A stretch of DNA of 64,000 nt from Micromonospora zamorensis (GTDB lineage: Bacteria; Actinomycetota; Actinomycetes; Mycobacteriales; Micromonosporaceae). Below, in pieces: positions 32,927 to 40,511 of this stretch. Below the pieces are notes generated by a model, which was not told where the DNA came from, did no database searches, and saw only the letters and a list, made by a program, of their open reading frames with translations. How positions within the stretch are numbered: position 1 is the first letter of the stretch; the number at the start of each line of letters is the position of its first letter. The stretch spans positions 1,240,001-1,304,000 of the forward strand of contig NZ_LT607755.1 of NCBI RefSeq assembly GCF_900090275.1, read 5' to 3'. Both the position numbers and the translations under genes were made by a program.

Positions 32927-33757
32927 TCAGCGCAGACCGGCGAAGAGGTCGTCCTCGGGGGTAGGCGCGCCGGTCCGGTCCCGGACCCGCACGAACGTCT
33001 CGACACCCATCAGCTCGGTGAACCGCTCGCGGCCCAGTTGCAGGAAGAAGATGTTCTCGGTCTGACTGGCGTGGGTGGCCAGCGCGTCGAACTTCTGCCC
33101 GCCGTAGCTGCTCGTGTCGACCCAGGTGCTGATCTCGTCGTCGGGCAGACCGAGCTGCGGCATCGGCTCCGCCGCCGGGTCCGGCTCGGACCACTCCACG
33201 CCGAGCTCCTGCATGATCCGGCCGAACTGCTCGAACGCCGTACGCGGCACGGTGGTCCAGTAGACCTTCGCCGGGCTGTCGGTCATCTCGACGGCGGCCA
33301 TGGTGATCCGGTGCGCCTGGATGTGGTCCGGGTGGCCGTAGAAACCGTTCTCGTCGTACGTGACGATGACGTCCGGCTGGTGCTGCCGAATCAGCTCCGC
33401 GAGCCGACCCGCAGCCTCCGCAACCGGCGTCGTCCAGAACGCGCCGGGCTGGTCGTTGGTCGGCCAGCCCATCATCCCCGAGTCGGCGTAACCGAGGGTC
33501 TCCAGGCGGCTCACCTTCAGCACCGCGCAGCTGGCCTCCAGCTCGGCCTGGCGCATCGCCACGACAGCGGCCGGGTCGTGCCCCGGGTCGCCCGGCTTGA
33601 CCCCGCCGGGGCCGTCGCCGCACCGCCCGTCGGTGCAGGTCACCAGCACCGTCGTGATGCCCTCCGCGGCGTAGCGGGCCAGCACGCCACCGGTGCTCGT
33701 CGCCTCGTCGTCGGGGTGGGCGTGCACCGCCATTAGGGTCAGAGGTCGCTCAGCCAT
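32927..33757 (-). CDS. PIG-L family deacetylase, mycothiol amidase/deacetylase-like
   Basis: 276 residues. Zinc-site motif AVHAHPDDEATSTGG (13-16) and the second ligand region ENGFYGHPDHIQAHRIT are intact, and TDGRCGDGPGGVKPGDPGHD is typical of the mycothiol branch (Mca and MshB). It would hydrolyse an N-acetylglucosaminyl amide, either in mycothiol synthesis or in detoxifying mycothiol conjugates; the sequence alone does not decide between the two. ATG 33757. Stands alone on the minus strand. Confidence 0.85.
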   Translation of the reverse strand: MAERPLTLMAVHAHPDDEATSTGGVLARYAAEGITTVLVTCTDGRCGDGPGGVKPGDPGHDPAAVVAMRQAELEASCAVLKVSRLETLGYADSGMMGWPTNDQPGAFWTTPVAEAAGRLAELIRQHQPDVIVTYDENGFYGHPDHIQAHRITMAAVEMTDSPAKVYWTTVPRTAFEQFGRIMQELGVEWSEPDPAAEPMPQLGLPDDEISTWVDTSSYGGQKFDALATHASQTENIFFLQLGRERFTELMGVETFVRVRDRTGAPTPEDDLFAGLR

Positions 33758-33986
33758 GCACTCACCCTACGGTCATCCCCCGACGGCCCCACGACCTCCA
33801 CCGTCGTCCGGTTCGCGTCCCGCGTTCGTGGCAGGCGTCCGGCTGACTTCGGGCCGGCATCCTACCCAGCTCGGCGTCCGTGCAGCGGTCCTTGCCGCAA
33901 AGCGCCATCAGGTCCGTCACCGGCCCCTACATTCGGCAGGGCCAGCAGGTCGGAGCAGTTCGGGACGCGGGGAGAGGTCGATCGCG

Positions 33987-34890
33987 GTGGCCGGTGCGGG
34001 GTCGTTCGCCGAGGTGAAACAGGTCGACGCCGGGGTCCTGAACGTGGGCTACGTGGACGCCGGGCCGCCGGACGGGCCCGCGGTGATCCTCCTGCACGGC
34101 TGGCCGTACGACATCCACAGTTTCGTCGACGTCGTACCGCTGCTCACCAACGCCGGCCACCGGGTCGTCGTCCCGTACCTGCGCGGCTACGGCGCCACCC
34201 GCTTCCTCTCCGACGACACCATGCGCAACGGCGAACCGGCGGCCATGGGGCTCGATCTCATCGCCCTCATGGACGCCCTGCACATCGACACCGCGAAGCT
34301 GGCCGGGTTCGACTGGGGTGCGCGTACGGCGGACGTCGTGGCCGCGCTGTGGCCCGAGCGCTGCCGGGGTCTGGTCTCGGTGAGCGGCTACCTGATCGAC
34401 GGCCAGGAATCGGGCAAGGTGCCGCTGCCGCCGAAGGCGGAACTGGCGTGGTGGTACCAGTACTACTTCGCCACCGAGCGCGGCCGGGAAGGCTACGACA
34501 GGAACCGGCGCGACTTCGCCAGGCTGATCTGGCACACCGCGTCCCCCCCAGTGGATGTTCGACGACGCGACGTTCGACCGCAGCGCGGCGGCGCTCGACA
34601 ACCCCGACCACGTCGACATCGTCATCCACAACTACCGGTGGCGACTGGCCCTCGCCGCCGGCGAGCCGCAGTACGACGAGGTGGAGCAGCGCCTGGCCGC
34701 GAAACCGAAGATCACCGTACCCAGCATCTCCCTGGAGGGGGATGCCAACGGCGCACCGCACCTGGAACCCGGCGTCTACGGCAAGCAGTTCTCCGGGCGC
34801 TACGAGCACCGGACCATCGGCGGCGGTGTCGGGCACAACCTGCCGCAGGAGGCGCCGCAGGCATTCGCGGACGCGGTGCTGGAGGTCTGA
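33987..34890 (+). pseudogene. Alpha/beta hydrolase (epoxide hydrolase/dehalogenase type) broken by a frameshift
   Basis: The N-terminal part reads VILLHGWPYDIHSF (oxyanion region) and the nucleophile elbow LAGFDWGARTAD with Asp as nucleophile. The frame breaks at a run of seven C at 34543-34549. Removing one C joins it to MFDDATFDRSAAALDNPDH and ends in GGGVGHNLPQEAPQAFADAVLEV, which holds the catalytic His. The corrected ORF is exactly 300 codons plus stop. GTG 33987 has GGGGAGAGG 9 nt upstream. It is either a pseudogene or a sequencing error in a homopolymer. Its stop is 9 bp from the convergent prfH-like gene. Confidence 0.8.
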
Positions 34891-34899
34891 CCCGGCTCG

Positions 34900-35535
34900 T
34901 CAGCCTCGGCGGCCCGGACGCTGCGGCTCCGGACGTTCCACCCGCACGGGGTCGCCGCGTACCAGATCGTCGTGGATGCGCCACCGCGCGGTCGTGACGG
35001 CACGCCGCGCTGTCTCGTCGCCCTGCTCGATGCGTTGCCGCAGCAGTTGCAGGGCGATCCGACGGTTGAGGCTGAACTGCCGCTCCTCGTCCACCACCAC
35101 GACGATGCCCGACGGACGGTGCGTCGCCCGCACCGCCGTGCTGGCCTTGTTGCGGTGCTGACCGCCGGGCCCGCCGGTGCGACAGGCGACGATGTCGACA
35201 TCCGCCTCCGAGAACGTCGTCGGCGCGGCGTCGAGGCGGGGCGTCTGGGCGGTGACGTACCAGTTCTTCCGACCGACGCTCGTCCGGTAGGGGCTGGGGG
35301 CCTGCCAGCAGAGTGTCCCGGTCCATGACCCGGCGAACGTCTCCGCGTCGGCGCCGGAGATCTCGATGAGCACCGACCGGTAGGTGCCGGCCCGGTCACC
35401 GGGCACGGCCTTGACCTGCCGGATGGTCAGACCTCGCCGGCTGCCGTCGGCGTTGAGGCGGTGCAGGAGCTGGGTCAGCGCCCAGGCGCATTCCCGCGGA
35501 CCGCGCCCGGCGGACAGCAGCAGGAGCGTGCTCAC
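34900..35535 (-). CDS. prfH: PrfH-type release factor
   Basis: 211 residues, about the length of PrfH and far shorter than RF1/RF2 (about 360), lacking the N-terminal domain. The GGQ loop at 124-126 sits in CRTGGPGGQHRNKASTAVRATHRPSG, the hallmark of peptidyl-tRNA hydrolysing release factors. The stop-codon recognition SPF/PAT-type motif is replaced by SPYRTSVGRKNWYV. PrfH is known to release stalled peptides from ribosomes damaged at the decoding centre, where its partner RtcB2 then religates the rRNA. GTG start overlaps the rtcB stop by 4 nt (GTGA), so the two are coupled. Confidence 0.88.
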   Translation of the reverse strand: MSTLLLLSAGRGPRECAWALTQLLHRLNADGSRRGLTIRQVKAVPGDRAGTYRSVLIEISGADAETFAGSWTGTLCWQAPSPYRTSVGRKNWYVTAQTPRLDAAPTTFSEADVDIVACRTGGPGGQHRNKASTAVRATHRPSGIVVVVDEERQFSLNRRIALQLLRQRIEQGDETARRAVTTARWRIHDDLVRGDPVRVERPEPQRPGRRG

Positions 35536-36719
35536 GACCCGCCTCGCCTGCCGCGGTGGCCCCGCCGGTCGGACCGCGCCGTGGACGCGAGGTCGGGCGT
35601 CTTGTAGGTGACCAGGGGAATCGTGCTGACCACCGGCGTGGCCAGCTGGTGCTCGACGAGGTCGGCGATCACCTGCTCGATGCGCTTGTAGGCGGTGGGC
35701 GCCTCCTCGAAGAGCAGTTGACGGTCGCCGCACACCACCAGCGAGCCCACCGGTGTGCGGCGCAGCTCCTCGACGGTGTGCTTGGCGCGGCCCCGGCGCA
35801 GCGCGTCGGCGCGTGACATCTTGCGGCCGGCGCCGTGCGCCACGGAGTGGTTGGCCTCCGGCCCTGCGTGGGCGGCCACCAGATAGGACGCCGTCCCCCG
35901 CGTCCCGGCGACGAGGACGTCGCGGCCGTCACCCGGCGCCGCGCCCTTGCGATGCAGGTACAACCCGTCGCGGATCTCGACCAGGTTGTGGCACTGGTCG
36001 ACGATCGGGTCGGTGGGCTCGGCCCCCAACGCGTATGCGACCCGGGCCGCCAGCACCCGGCGGTTGAGCGAACCCCAGCGCACAGCGTCGTCGTGCCGCG
36101 CCAAGTAGGCGGCGGGGTCGGGGGCGGCACCGGCGCCGTGGGCCTCGGTGTGCGCCCGCAGGATCCGCTCGCCCAGACCGCGCGAACCACTGTGTACGAC
36201 CAGCACGAGATCGCCGGCGTCGAGCCCGAGCCGACTCGCGTGACCCGGGTCGAGGACGGCGCCGACGCGGGCCAGCTCGACGAAGTGGTTGCCTCGGCCG
36301 ACGGTCCCCAGGCCATCGAGGTGACCGGCCGGGACGTCGCCCTGAACGACGGCCCAGGCCGGGTCGTCGGCGTCCCGCTCCGGGTCCAGGGCGTGGTCGA
36401 GGTCGGGGAACCGGGAGGCCAGCCGCTCCGGTACGGCCCGCTTGAGCTTGATGGGGAACACGGCGATGCCGCAGCCGATGTCCGATCCGACCAGGAACGG
36501 GTACAGCACCGTCGACGCCATGGCCGCACCGATGGGGGCGCCCTTGCCCGGGTGCAGGTCCGGCATCGCGGCAACGTGGACCATGCCGTCGAGGGCGGCG
36601 ACCTGCTGACACTGCGCGAGCGCAGCGGACTCGATCCAACTCGCGGCCGACGCGAACACCGTGACGGAGGCAGAGGTGGGGGAGGGCGTGGAAATCCGAG
36701 GGGGGTGGTGCTCAGACAA
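35532..36719 (-). CDS. rtcB2: RtcB-type RNA ligase (RtcB2, partner of PrfH)
   Basis: About 395 residues. All active-site landmarks are present: AMPDLHPGKGAPIG, GSDIGCGIAVF (Asp80, Cys83), GRGNHFVEL, VVHSGSRGLGERI, QCHNLVEI and HGAGRKMSRADA with the guanylylated His (about 295). RtcB joins RNA 2',3'-cyclic phosphate or 3'-phosphate ends to 5'-OH ends using GTP and manganese. Coupling to a PrfH gene marks the ribosome-repair branch (RtcB2), distinct from archease-linked RtcB. The frame is open to 36782; a TTG at 36719 with AGTGAG upstream is the likeliest start but is uncertain. Confidence 0.88.
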   Translation of the reverse strand: MSEHHPPRISTPSPTSASVTVFASAASWIESAALAQCQQVAALDGMVHVAAMPDLHPGKGAPIGAAMASTVLYPFLVGSDIGCGIAVFPIKLKRAVPERLASRFPDLDHALDPERDADDPAWAVVQGDVPAGHLDGLGTVGRGNHFVELARVGAVLDPGHASRLGLDAGDLVLVVHSGSRGLGERILRAHTEAHGAGAAPDPAAYLARHDDAVRWGSLNRRVLAARVAYALGAEPTDPIVDQCHNLVEIRDGLYLHRKGAAPGDGRDVLVAGTRGTASYLVAAHAGPEANHSVAHGAGRKMSRADALRRGRAKHTVEELRRTPVGSLVVCGDRQLLFEEAPTAYKRIEQVIADLVEHQLATPVVSTIPLVTYKTPDLASTARSDRRGHRGRRGGS

Positions 36720-36848
36720 GGGGTACTCACTTCTCGTTGAGAAGGTGGAAACGGACGACGTCACGCCGCCGGGAGGCGTCACCGGGGGCGGAGCGGGGGA
36801 GGGAGTCCGTCAGTACGTCATGGACGCCACTCTCGCCGAGCGCGCCGG

Positions 36849-36882
36849 GTACGACAAACGATTTTCCTTCGCGTCGTACGCT
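36849..36882. promoter_or_regulatory. Inverted repeat at the leaderless kinase promoter, shared divergent region with rtcB2
   Basis: GTACGAC (36849-36855) and GTCGTAC (36873-36879) are 17 nt apart. The second arm overlaps TACGCT (36877-36882), which lies 6 nt before ATG 36889 and so looks like the -10 box of a leaderless transcript. The symmetric repeat straddling this promoter is where a regulator of the rtcB2-prfH/kinase pair could bind. Confidence 0.45.
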
Positions 36883-36888
36883 GCCGCG

Positions 36889-37440
36889 ATGAGCGCACCG
36901 CGTCGCATCCTGATCTACGGCGTGTACGGCTCCGGCAAGTCCACCCTCGCCGCGCGGCTGGCCGACCACCTCGGGCTGCCCTGGTATCCGGTGGACGACC
37001 TGGTCTGGCAGCCGGGCTGGGTCGAGGTGCCCGTCGCCCAGCAGCGCAGCCGGATCGAGGAGGTCTGCCGACGGGACTGCTGGATCATCGACGGGGCGTA
37101 CCACGGCTGGCGGGACGTTCCGCTGGCCCGTGCCGACCTGGTCGTCGGCCTGGACTATCCACGGTGGCGCTCGTTCTGGCAGCTGCTGCGGCGCACCGTA
37201 CGCCGGGTGGTGACGGGTGAGGAGATCTGCAACGGCAACCGTGAGTCGTTGGGCAGTGTGCTGTCCGCGGACTCGATCCTGCTGTGGCACGTCACCGCGT
37301 TCGGTCGCGCGCGACGGAGGATGCGGGCCTGGCGGAGCGACCCGTCCGCGCCGCCCGTGGTGTTGCTGCGCTCCCCGACGGAACTGGACGACTGGCTGGC
37401 CGGCCTGGCGCGCCGGGGTGTCGACCGGAACTCTGCCTGA
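36889..37440 (+). CDS. P-loop kinase, DNA-topology-modulation (FlaR)-like
   Basis: 183 residues. Walker A YGVYGSGKST (residues 10-19) follows RRILI. Then VDDLVWQPGWVEV, RDCWIIDGAYHGW, DLVVGLDYPRWRSF and RRTVRRVVTGEEICNGNRESL follow the small adenylate-kinase-like NTPase family often annotated as topology modulation protein. Substrate unknown. ATG 36889 has no ribosome site and fits a leaderless start. It diverges from rtcB2 about 170 bp away, so a link with the RNA repair pair is possible but unproven. RtcB itself needs no kinase, as it uses 5'-OH ends. Confidence 0.75.
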   Translation: MSAPRRILIYGVYGSGKSTLAARLADHLGLPWYPVDDLVWQPGWVEVPVAQQRSRIEEVCRRDCWIIDGAYHGWRDVPLARADLVVGLDYPRWRSFWQLLRRTVRRVVTGEEICNGNRESLGSVLSADSILLWHVTAFGRARRRMRAWRSDPSAPPVVLLRSPTELDDWLAGLARRGVDRNSA

Positions 37441-37468
37441 CATGTTCGCGGGCACCGTCCGCCACACC

Positions 37469-37560
37469 CGTCGTCGGCCCACCCTGATCGGGAGTGGGCC
37501 GACGACGAAGGGGATGACAGTGCCTGGAGTGGTCCGGCCGGCAGTTCACCGGCCGGACCA
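37469..37560. terminator. Two tandem terminator hairpins between convergent genes
   Basis: First stem CGTCGTCGGCCCA (37469-37481) with TGGGCCGACGACG (37495-37507), 13 bp. Second stem TGGTCCGGCCGG (37530-37541) with CCGGCCGGACCA (37549-37560), 12 bp and a 7-nt loop. They separate the kinase and the surface-protein genes and would stop transcription from both sides. Confidence 0.7.
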
Positions 37561-37564
37561 CCGA

Positions 37565-38701
37565 TCAGGACTCCTGGCGTCGACGCCGCGCGAGGAAGAA
37601 CGCGAACGCGCCCAGCACGACCATCACACTTCCGACGCCCGTCATGGCCGGGACCACACTGCCGCCGGTCACCGGCAGGATGGGGCGCTTGCCACCAGGG
37701 CTGCCAGGCGCTCCGGGGCTGCCGGGGGCTCCGGGTGCTCCAGGGCTACCGGGTGCTCCGGGTGCTCCAGGGCTGCCAGGTGCTCCAGGTGCTCCGGGCG
37801 CTCCGGGGCTGCCAGGCGCTCCCGGTGCACCGGGACTGCCGGGTGCTCCTGGGCTACCGGGTGCGCCGGGGCTGCCGGGCGCGCCAGGAGAGCCGGGTGC
37901 TCCGGGGCTGCCGGGCGGGCCGGACGGGCCGGCGGGGCCAGTTGGTCCGGGCGGACCGGTCGGTCCCGCACACACCGGTGCGCTGATGACGTTGGTGTCG
38001 AGGGTGACCGCCTCGGTTCGTGCCAGCGCGCGGCCCTGGAGGGTCGCGCCCGTGGCCATCGTGATCGCCGCCTGCGCCATGATGGTGCCGACGAAGGTCG
38101 TCCCCGTGCCGATCGTCGCCGAACTGCCGATCTTCCAGAACACGTTGCAGGCCGAAGCGCCGTTGATCAACACGACGCTGCTGTTCGAGGCCGTCGTCAA
38201 CGAGGAGTCGACCTGGAAGATGAACACGGCCGACGGGTCGCCCTGCCCGTTGAGGGTCAGCGGTCCGGTGAGCTGGGCTGCCCCGATCCGGTAGACCCCT
38301 TCGTTGAGCGTGTTGCCGCCGAGTTCCGCGGGCAGGTTGGTGAACGGGGTCCGACCGGCGGCGTCGTTGAAGGCGATGGTCAGGTCGCTCTGGGCCTGGA
38401 GAGCGACCGCGTCACCGAGGTGGATCTCGCCGCCGATGGTCGCCGTTTCGAAGCCGGCCGCGGTGCTTCCTGGGAACCGCCCGAGGCTCTGCGCCAGGAA
38501 GCTGGGGCCGGTGTTGGTGGGCTCGGCCCCGGCCAGGACGGAGAAGTTCGCCGCCGTCCCGAGGTTCACCGGCGCTTCCTGTGCGCTGGCGGCAGTCGAG
38601 CTGAAGAGCAGTAGGCTCGCCGCGACTGTCGCGGCGGCTCCGGCCGCGAGCGCCGGCAACACCACCCGCCGCCGTAGGCCGAGTCTCGGTTTCACTGTCA
38701 C
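37565..38701 (-). CDS. Cell-wall-anchored surface protein: DUF3494 (ice-binding-like) domain, collagen-like stalk, LPXTG
   Basis: 378 residues. Signal peptide about 1-38. DUF3494 (about 42-235: [68 protein letters not shown]) is the ice-binding or adhesin beta-helix. About 30 G-X-Y triplets, mostly GSP and GAP, follow as a collagen-like stalk. The end is LPVTGG, a membrane helix and RRRRQES, a sortase sorting signal. It probably projects an adhesive domain from the cell wall. GTG 38701 has GGAGG 7 nt upstream. No sortase gene is near. Confidence 0.9.
   Translation of the reverse strand: MTVKPRLGLRRRVVLPALAAGAAATVAASLLLFSSTAASAQEAPVNLGTAANFSVLAGAEPTNTGPSFLAQSLGRFPGSTAAGFETATIGGEIHLGDAVALQAQSDLTIAFNDAAGRTPFTNLPAELGGNTLNEGVYRIGAAQLTGPLTLNGQGDPSAVFIFQVDSSLTTASNSSVVLINGASACNVFWKIGSSATIGTGTTFVGTIMAQAAITMATGATLQGRALARTEAVTLDTNVISAPVCAGPTGPPGPTGPAGPSGPPGSPGAPGSPGAPGSPGAPGSPGAPGSPGAPGAPGSPGAPGAPGAPGSPGAPGAPGSPGAPGAPGSPGAPGSPGGKRPILPVTGGSVVPAMTGVGSVMVVLGAFAFFLARRRRQES
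37697..37966 (-). repeat. Collagen-like GXY coding repeat
   Basis: About 270 bp coding for roughly 30 glycine-X-Y triplets (chiefly Gly-Ser-Pro and Gly-Ala-Pro). The DNA is a degenerate 9-18 bp tandem repeat on the GGNGCNCC theme and prone to length change by slippage. Confidence 0.85.
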
Positions 38702-38988
38702 TGAACATCCTCCGTGGGTACTACTCGCGGGAACGCGTCTCGTGAGCCGCGTCCTGCGCGCGTTACGGCCGATATGGCACCGACAAGCGGCGCTGACCAC
38801 CACATCACGCACGCCGAGTGAATGCCCGCAAAACGGAATAATCGACCGCAGTCGTCCGTACAAAGAGGATCGGGTCTCACGTTCGCGTTCGACGGCCTCG
38901 CGTTTGCGCCCCGGCCCACTGCCACGACGACCCGTGGCGCGTCGGCCTCGCGCCGCCTGATCTCAGGGCAGCGGGTCGGCCGCCTCCA

Positions 38989-39633
38989 CTATCGGCCTGC
39001 CGGCCAGGTCGCGCGCCCGTGTACGCAGGGCGAGGACGGGCTGTTGCTGCCAGCCGGAAAATGGAACCGGCGCAACTCCTCGATCACGAACCCTGCGTCC
39101 GTGATCGCGGCGATGGTGTCCCGGCCGGTGTGGCAGCCGGCGAACAGCTTCGGCCACAGTGTCGCGTCGAGCAGCCGCTGGGTCCGGTGCAGCCTGCTGG
39201 CCTCGTCCGCGGCGACGTGCTCGAAGAACCGCAACTCACCACCGGGGCGTAGCGTCCGGCCGATCTCGGCCAGCGCGCTCGCCTGATCGGGCACGGTGCA
39301 CAACACCAACGCGACCACCGCCGCGTCGAACTCGCCGTCGCGGGCCGGCAGGCTCTCGGCCAGGCCGTCGACGACAGTGATCGGAACCGGCGCGGTCGGT
39401 GCCGCGCGCTCGGCGGCGGCCCGTAGCCGGCGTTCCGGCTCGACCGCGACGACCTCGCTCACCCCCGGCGGGTAGTGGGAGAACATCCGCCCGTTGCCCG
39501 CGCCGACCTCGATCACCCGGCCGGACAGACCGGCGACCAGGTCCCGTCGGAACTCCGCCGTGCCGGCACGGTCCATGGCGACGCTGAGCCGCTCGTAGAC
39601 CCGGGCGAACACCGGGTGGGACACCGTAGCCAC
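38989..39633 (-). CDS. SAM-dependent class I methyltransferase
   Basis: 214 residues. The SAM-binding loop VIEVGAGNGRMFSHYPP (motif I) is at about 39-55, VVAVEPERRLR carries the acidic motif II residue, and DAAVVALVLCTVPDQASALAEIGRTLRPGGELRFFEHV is motif IV and post. Closest in look to methyltransferases of the type 11 or UbiE-like group. GTG 39633 has GGAGG 7 nt upstream. The C-terminus (SNSPSSPCVHGRATWPAGR) is odd and may be non-native. Divergent from the NAD(P)-binding protein at 39754. Confidence 0.82.
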   Translation of the reverse strand: MATVSHPVFARVYERLSVAMDRAGTAEFRRDLVAGLSGRVIEVGAGNGRMFSHYPPGVSEVVAVEPERRLRAAAERAAPTAPVPITVVDGLAESLPARDGEFDAAVVALVLCTVPDQASALAEIGRTLRPGGELRFFEHVAADEASRLHRTQRLLDATLWPKLFAGCHTGRDTIAAITDAGFVIEELRRFHFPAGSNSPSSPCVHGRATWPAGR

Positions 39634-39753
39634 GTCGACCTCCGGGAAGCGGGTGGAACAGTTCTCCCGCGATTGTCCTGCATCGGCGCACGCTTTCCGT
39701 CTTACTGGGTGGCAGCACGATTCGACCAGGTGCAGACAGGACGTGGTACGACC

Positions 39754-40509
39754 ATGAAGATCGTCGTCATCGGAGGCAGCGGCCTCATCGGTTCCAAGCT
39801 CGTGGACAGCCTCGCCGGACAGGGCCACGAGGCGGTGCCGGCTTCGCCGAAGACCGGCGTGAACACACTGACCGGCGAGGGAGTCGCCGACGTGCTCACC
39901 GGCGCCGAGGTCGTCGTGGACGTGTCGAACTCGCCGTCGTTCGAGGACAAGGCCGTGCTGGAGTTCTTCGAGACGTCCACCCGGACGCTCCTCGGCGCCG
40001 CGTCGGACGAAGGGGTGGGCCACTACGTCGCGCTCTCCATCGTCGGTTGTGACCGGATCCCGGACAGCGGTTACATGCGGGCGAAGGTCGCCCAGGAGAA
40101 GCTCATCGTCGCGTCCGGAACCCCGTACTCGATCGTGCACGCCACCCAGTTCTTCGAGTTCCTCCAGGGCATCATCGACGCCGGCACGGACGGTGACACC
40201 GTGCACCTCGCGCCGGTGCTCATCAAGCCGATGGCCGCGGACGACGTCGCGGCCGCGGTGGCCGAGGCGGCGGTCGCAGCGCCGACGAACGCCGTGGTCG
40301 AGGTCGCCGGCCCGGAGCAGTTCCGCCTCGACGAACTGGGCCGGTCGATGCTCGCCGCCCGGCAGGACCCTCGTTCGGTGGTGGCCGACCCCGACGCCCG
40401 CTACTTCGGCGCCAAGCTGGGCGAACGCTCCCTCGTTCCCACCGACGGCGCCCGCATCGCCGGTACGCGTCTCGACGACTGGCGTGCCCGGACGGCCGGC
40501 GGTCGCTGA
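39754..40509 (+). CDS. NAD(P)-binding, NmrA/extended-SDR-like protein
   Basis: 251 residues. N-terminal Rossmann motif VIGGSGLIGSKLV (4-16), then VVVDVSNSPSFEDKAVLEFF and the central VGHYVALSIVGCDRIPDSGYMRAKVAQEKLI, where the YxxxK-like pair is Y-M-R-A-K. Similar to atypical NAD(P)H-sensing SDR proteins (NmrA or LysX-like). Function may be redox sensing or an oxidoreductase step. The ribosome site is weak (AGGACG about 16 nt up). The ORF ends 2 bp before the convergent membrane hydrolase gene. Confidence 0.8.
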   Translation: MKIVVIGGSGLIGSKLVDSLAGQGHEAVPASPKTGVNTLTGEGVADVLTGAEVVVDVSNSPSFEDKAVLEFFETSTRTLLGAASDEGVGHYVALSIVGCDRIPDSGYMRAKVAQEKLIVASGTPYSIVHATQFFEFLQGIIDAGTDGDTVHLAPVLIKPMAADDVAAAVAEAAVAAPTNAVVEVAGPEQFRLDELGRSMLAARQDPRSVVADPDARYFGAKLGERSLVPTDGARIAGTRLDDWRARTAGGR

Positions 40510-40511
40510 CG

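Noticed and set aside
34500..34600. Programmed frameshift in the hydrolase at the C7 run
   Set aside because: No slippery heptamer plus pseudoknot pattern could be recognised. A pseudogene or sequencing error is simpler.
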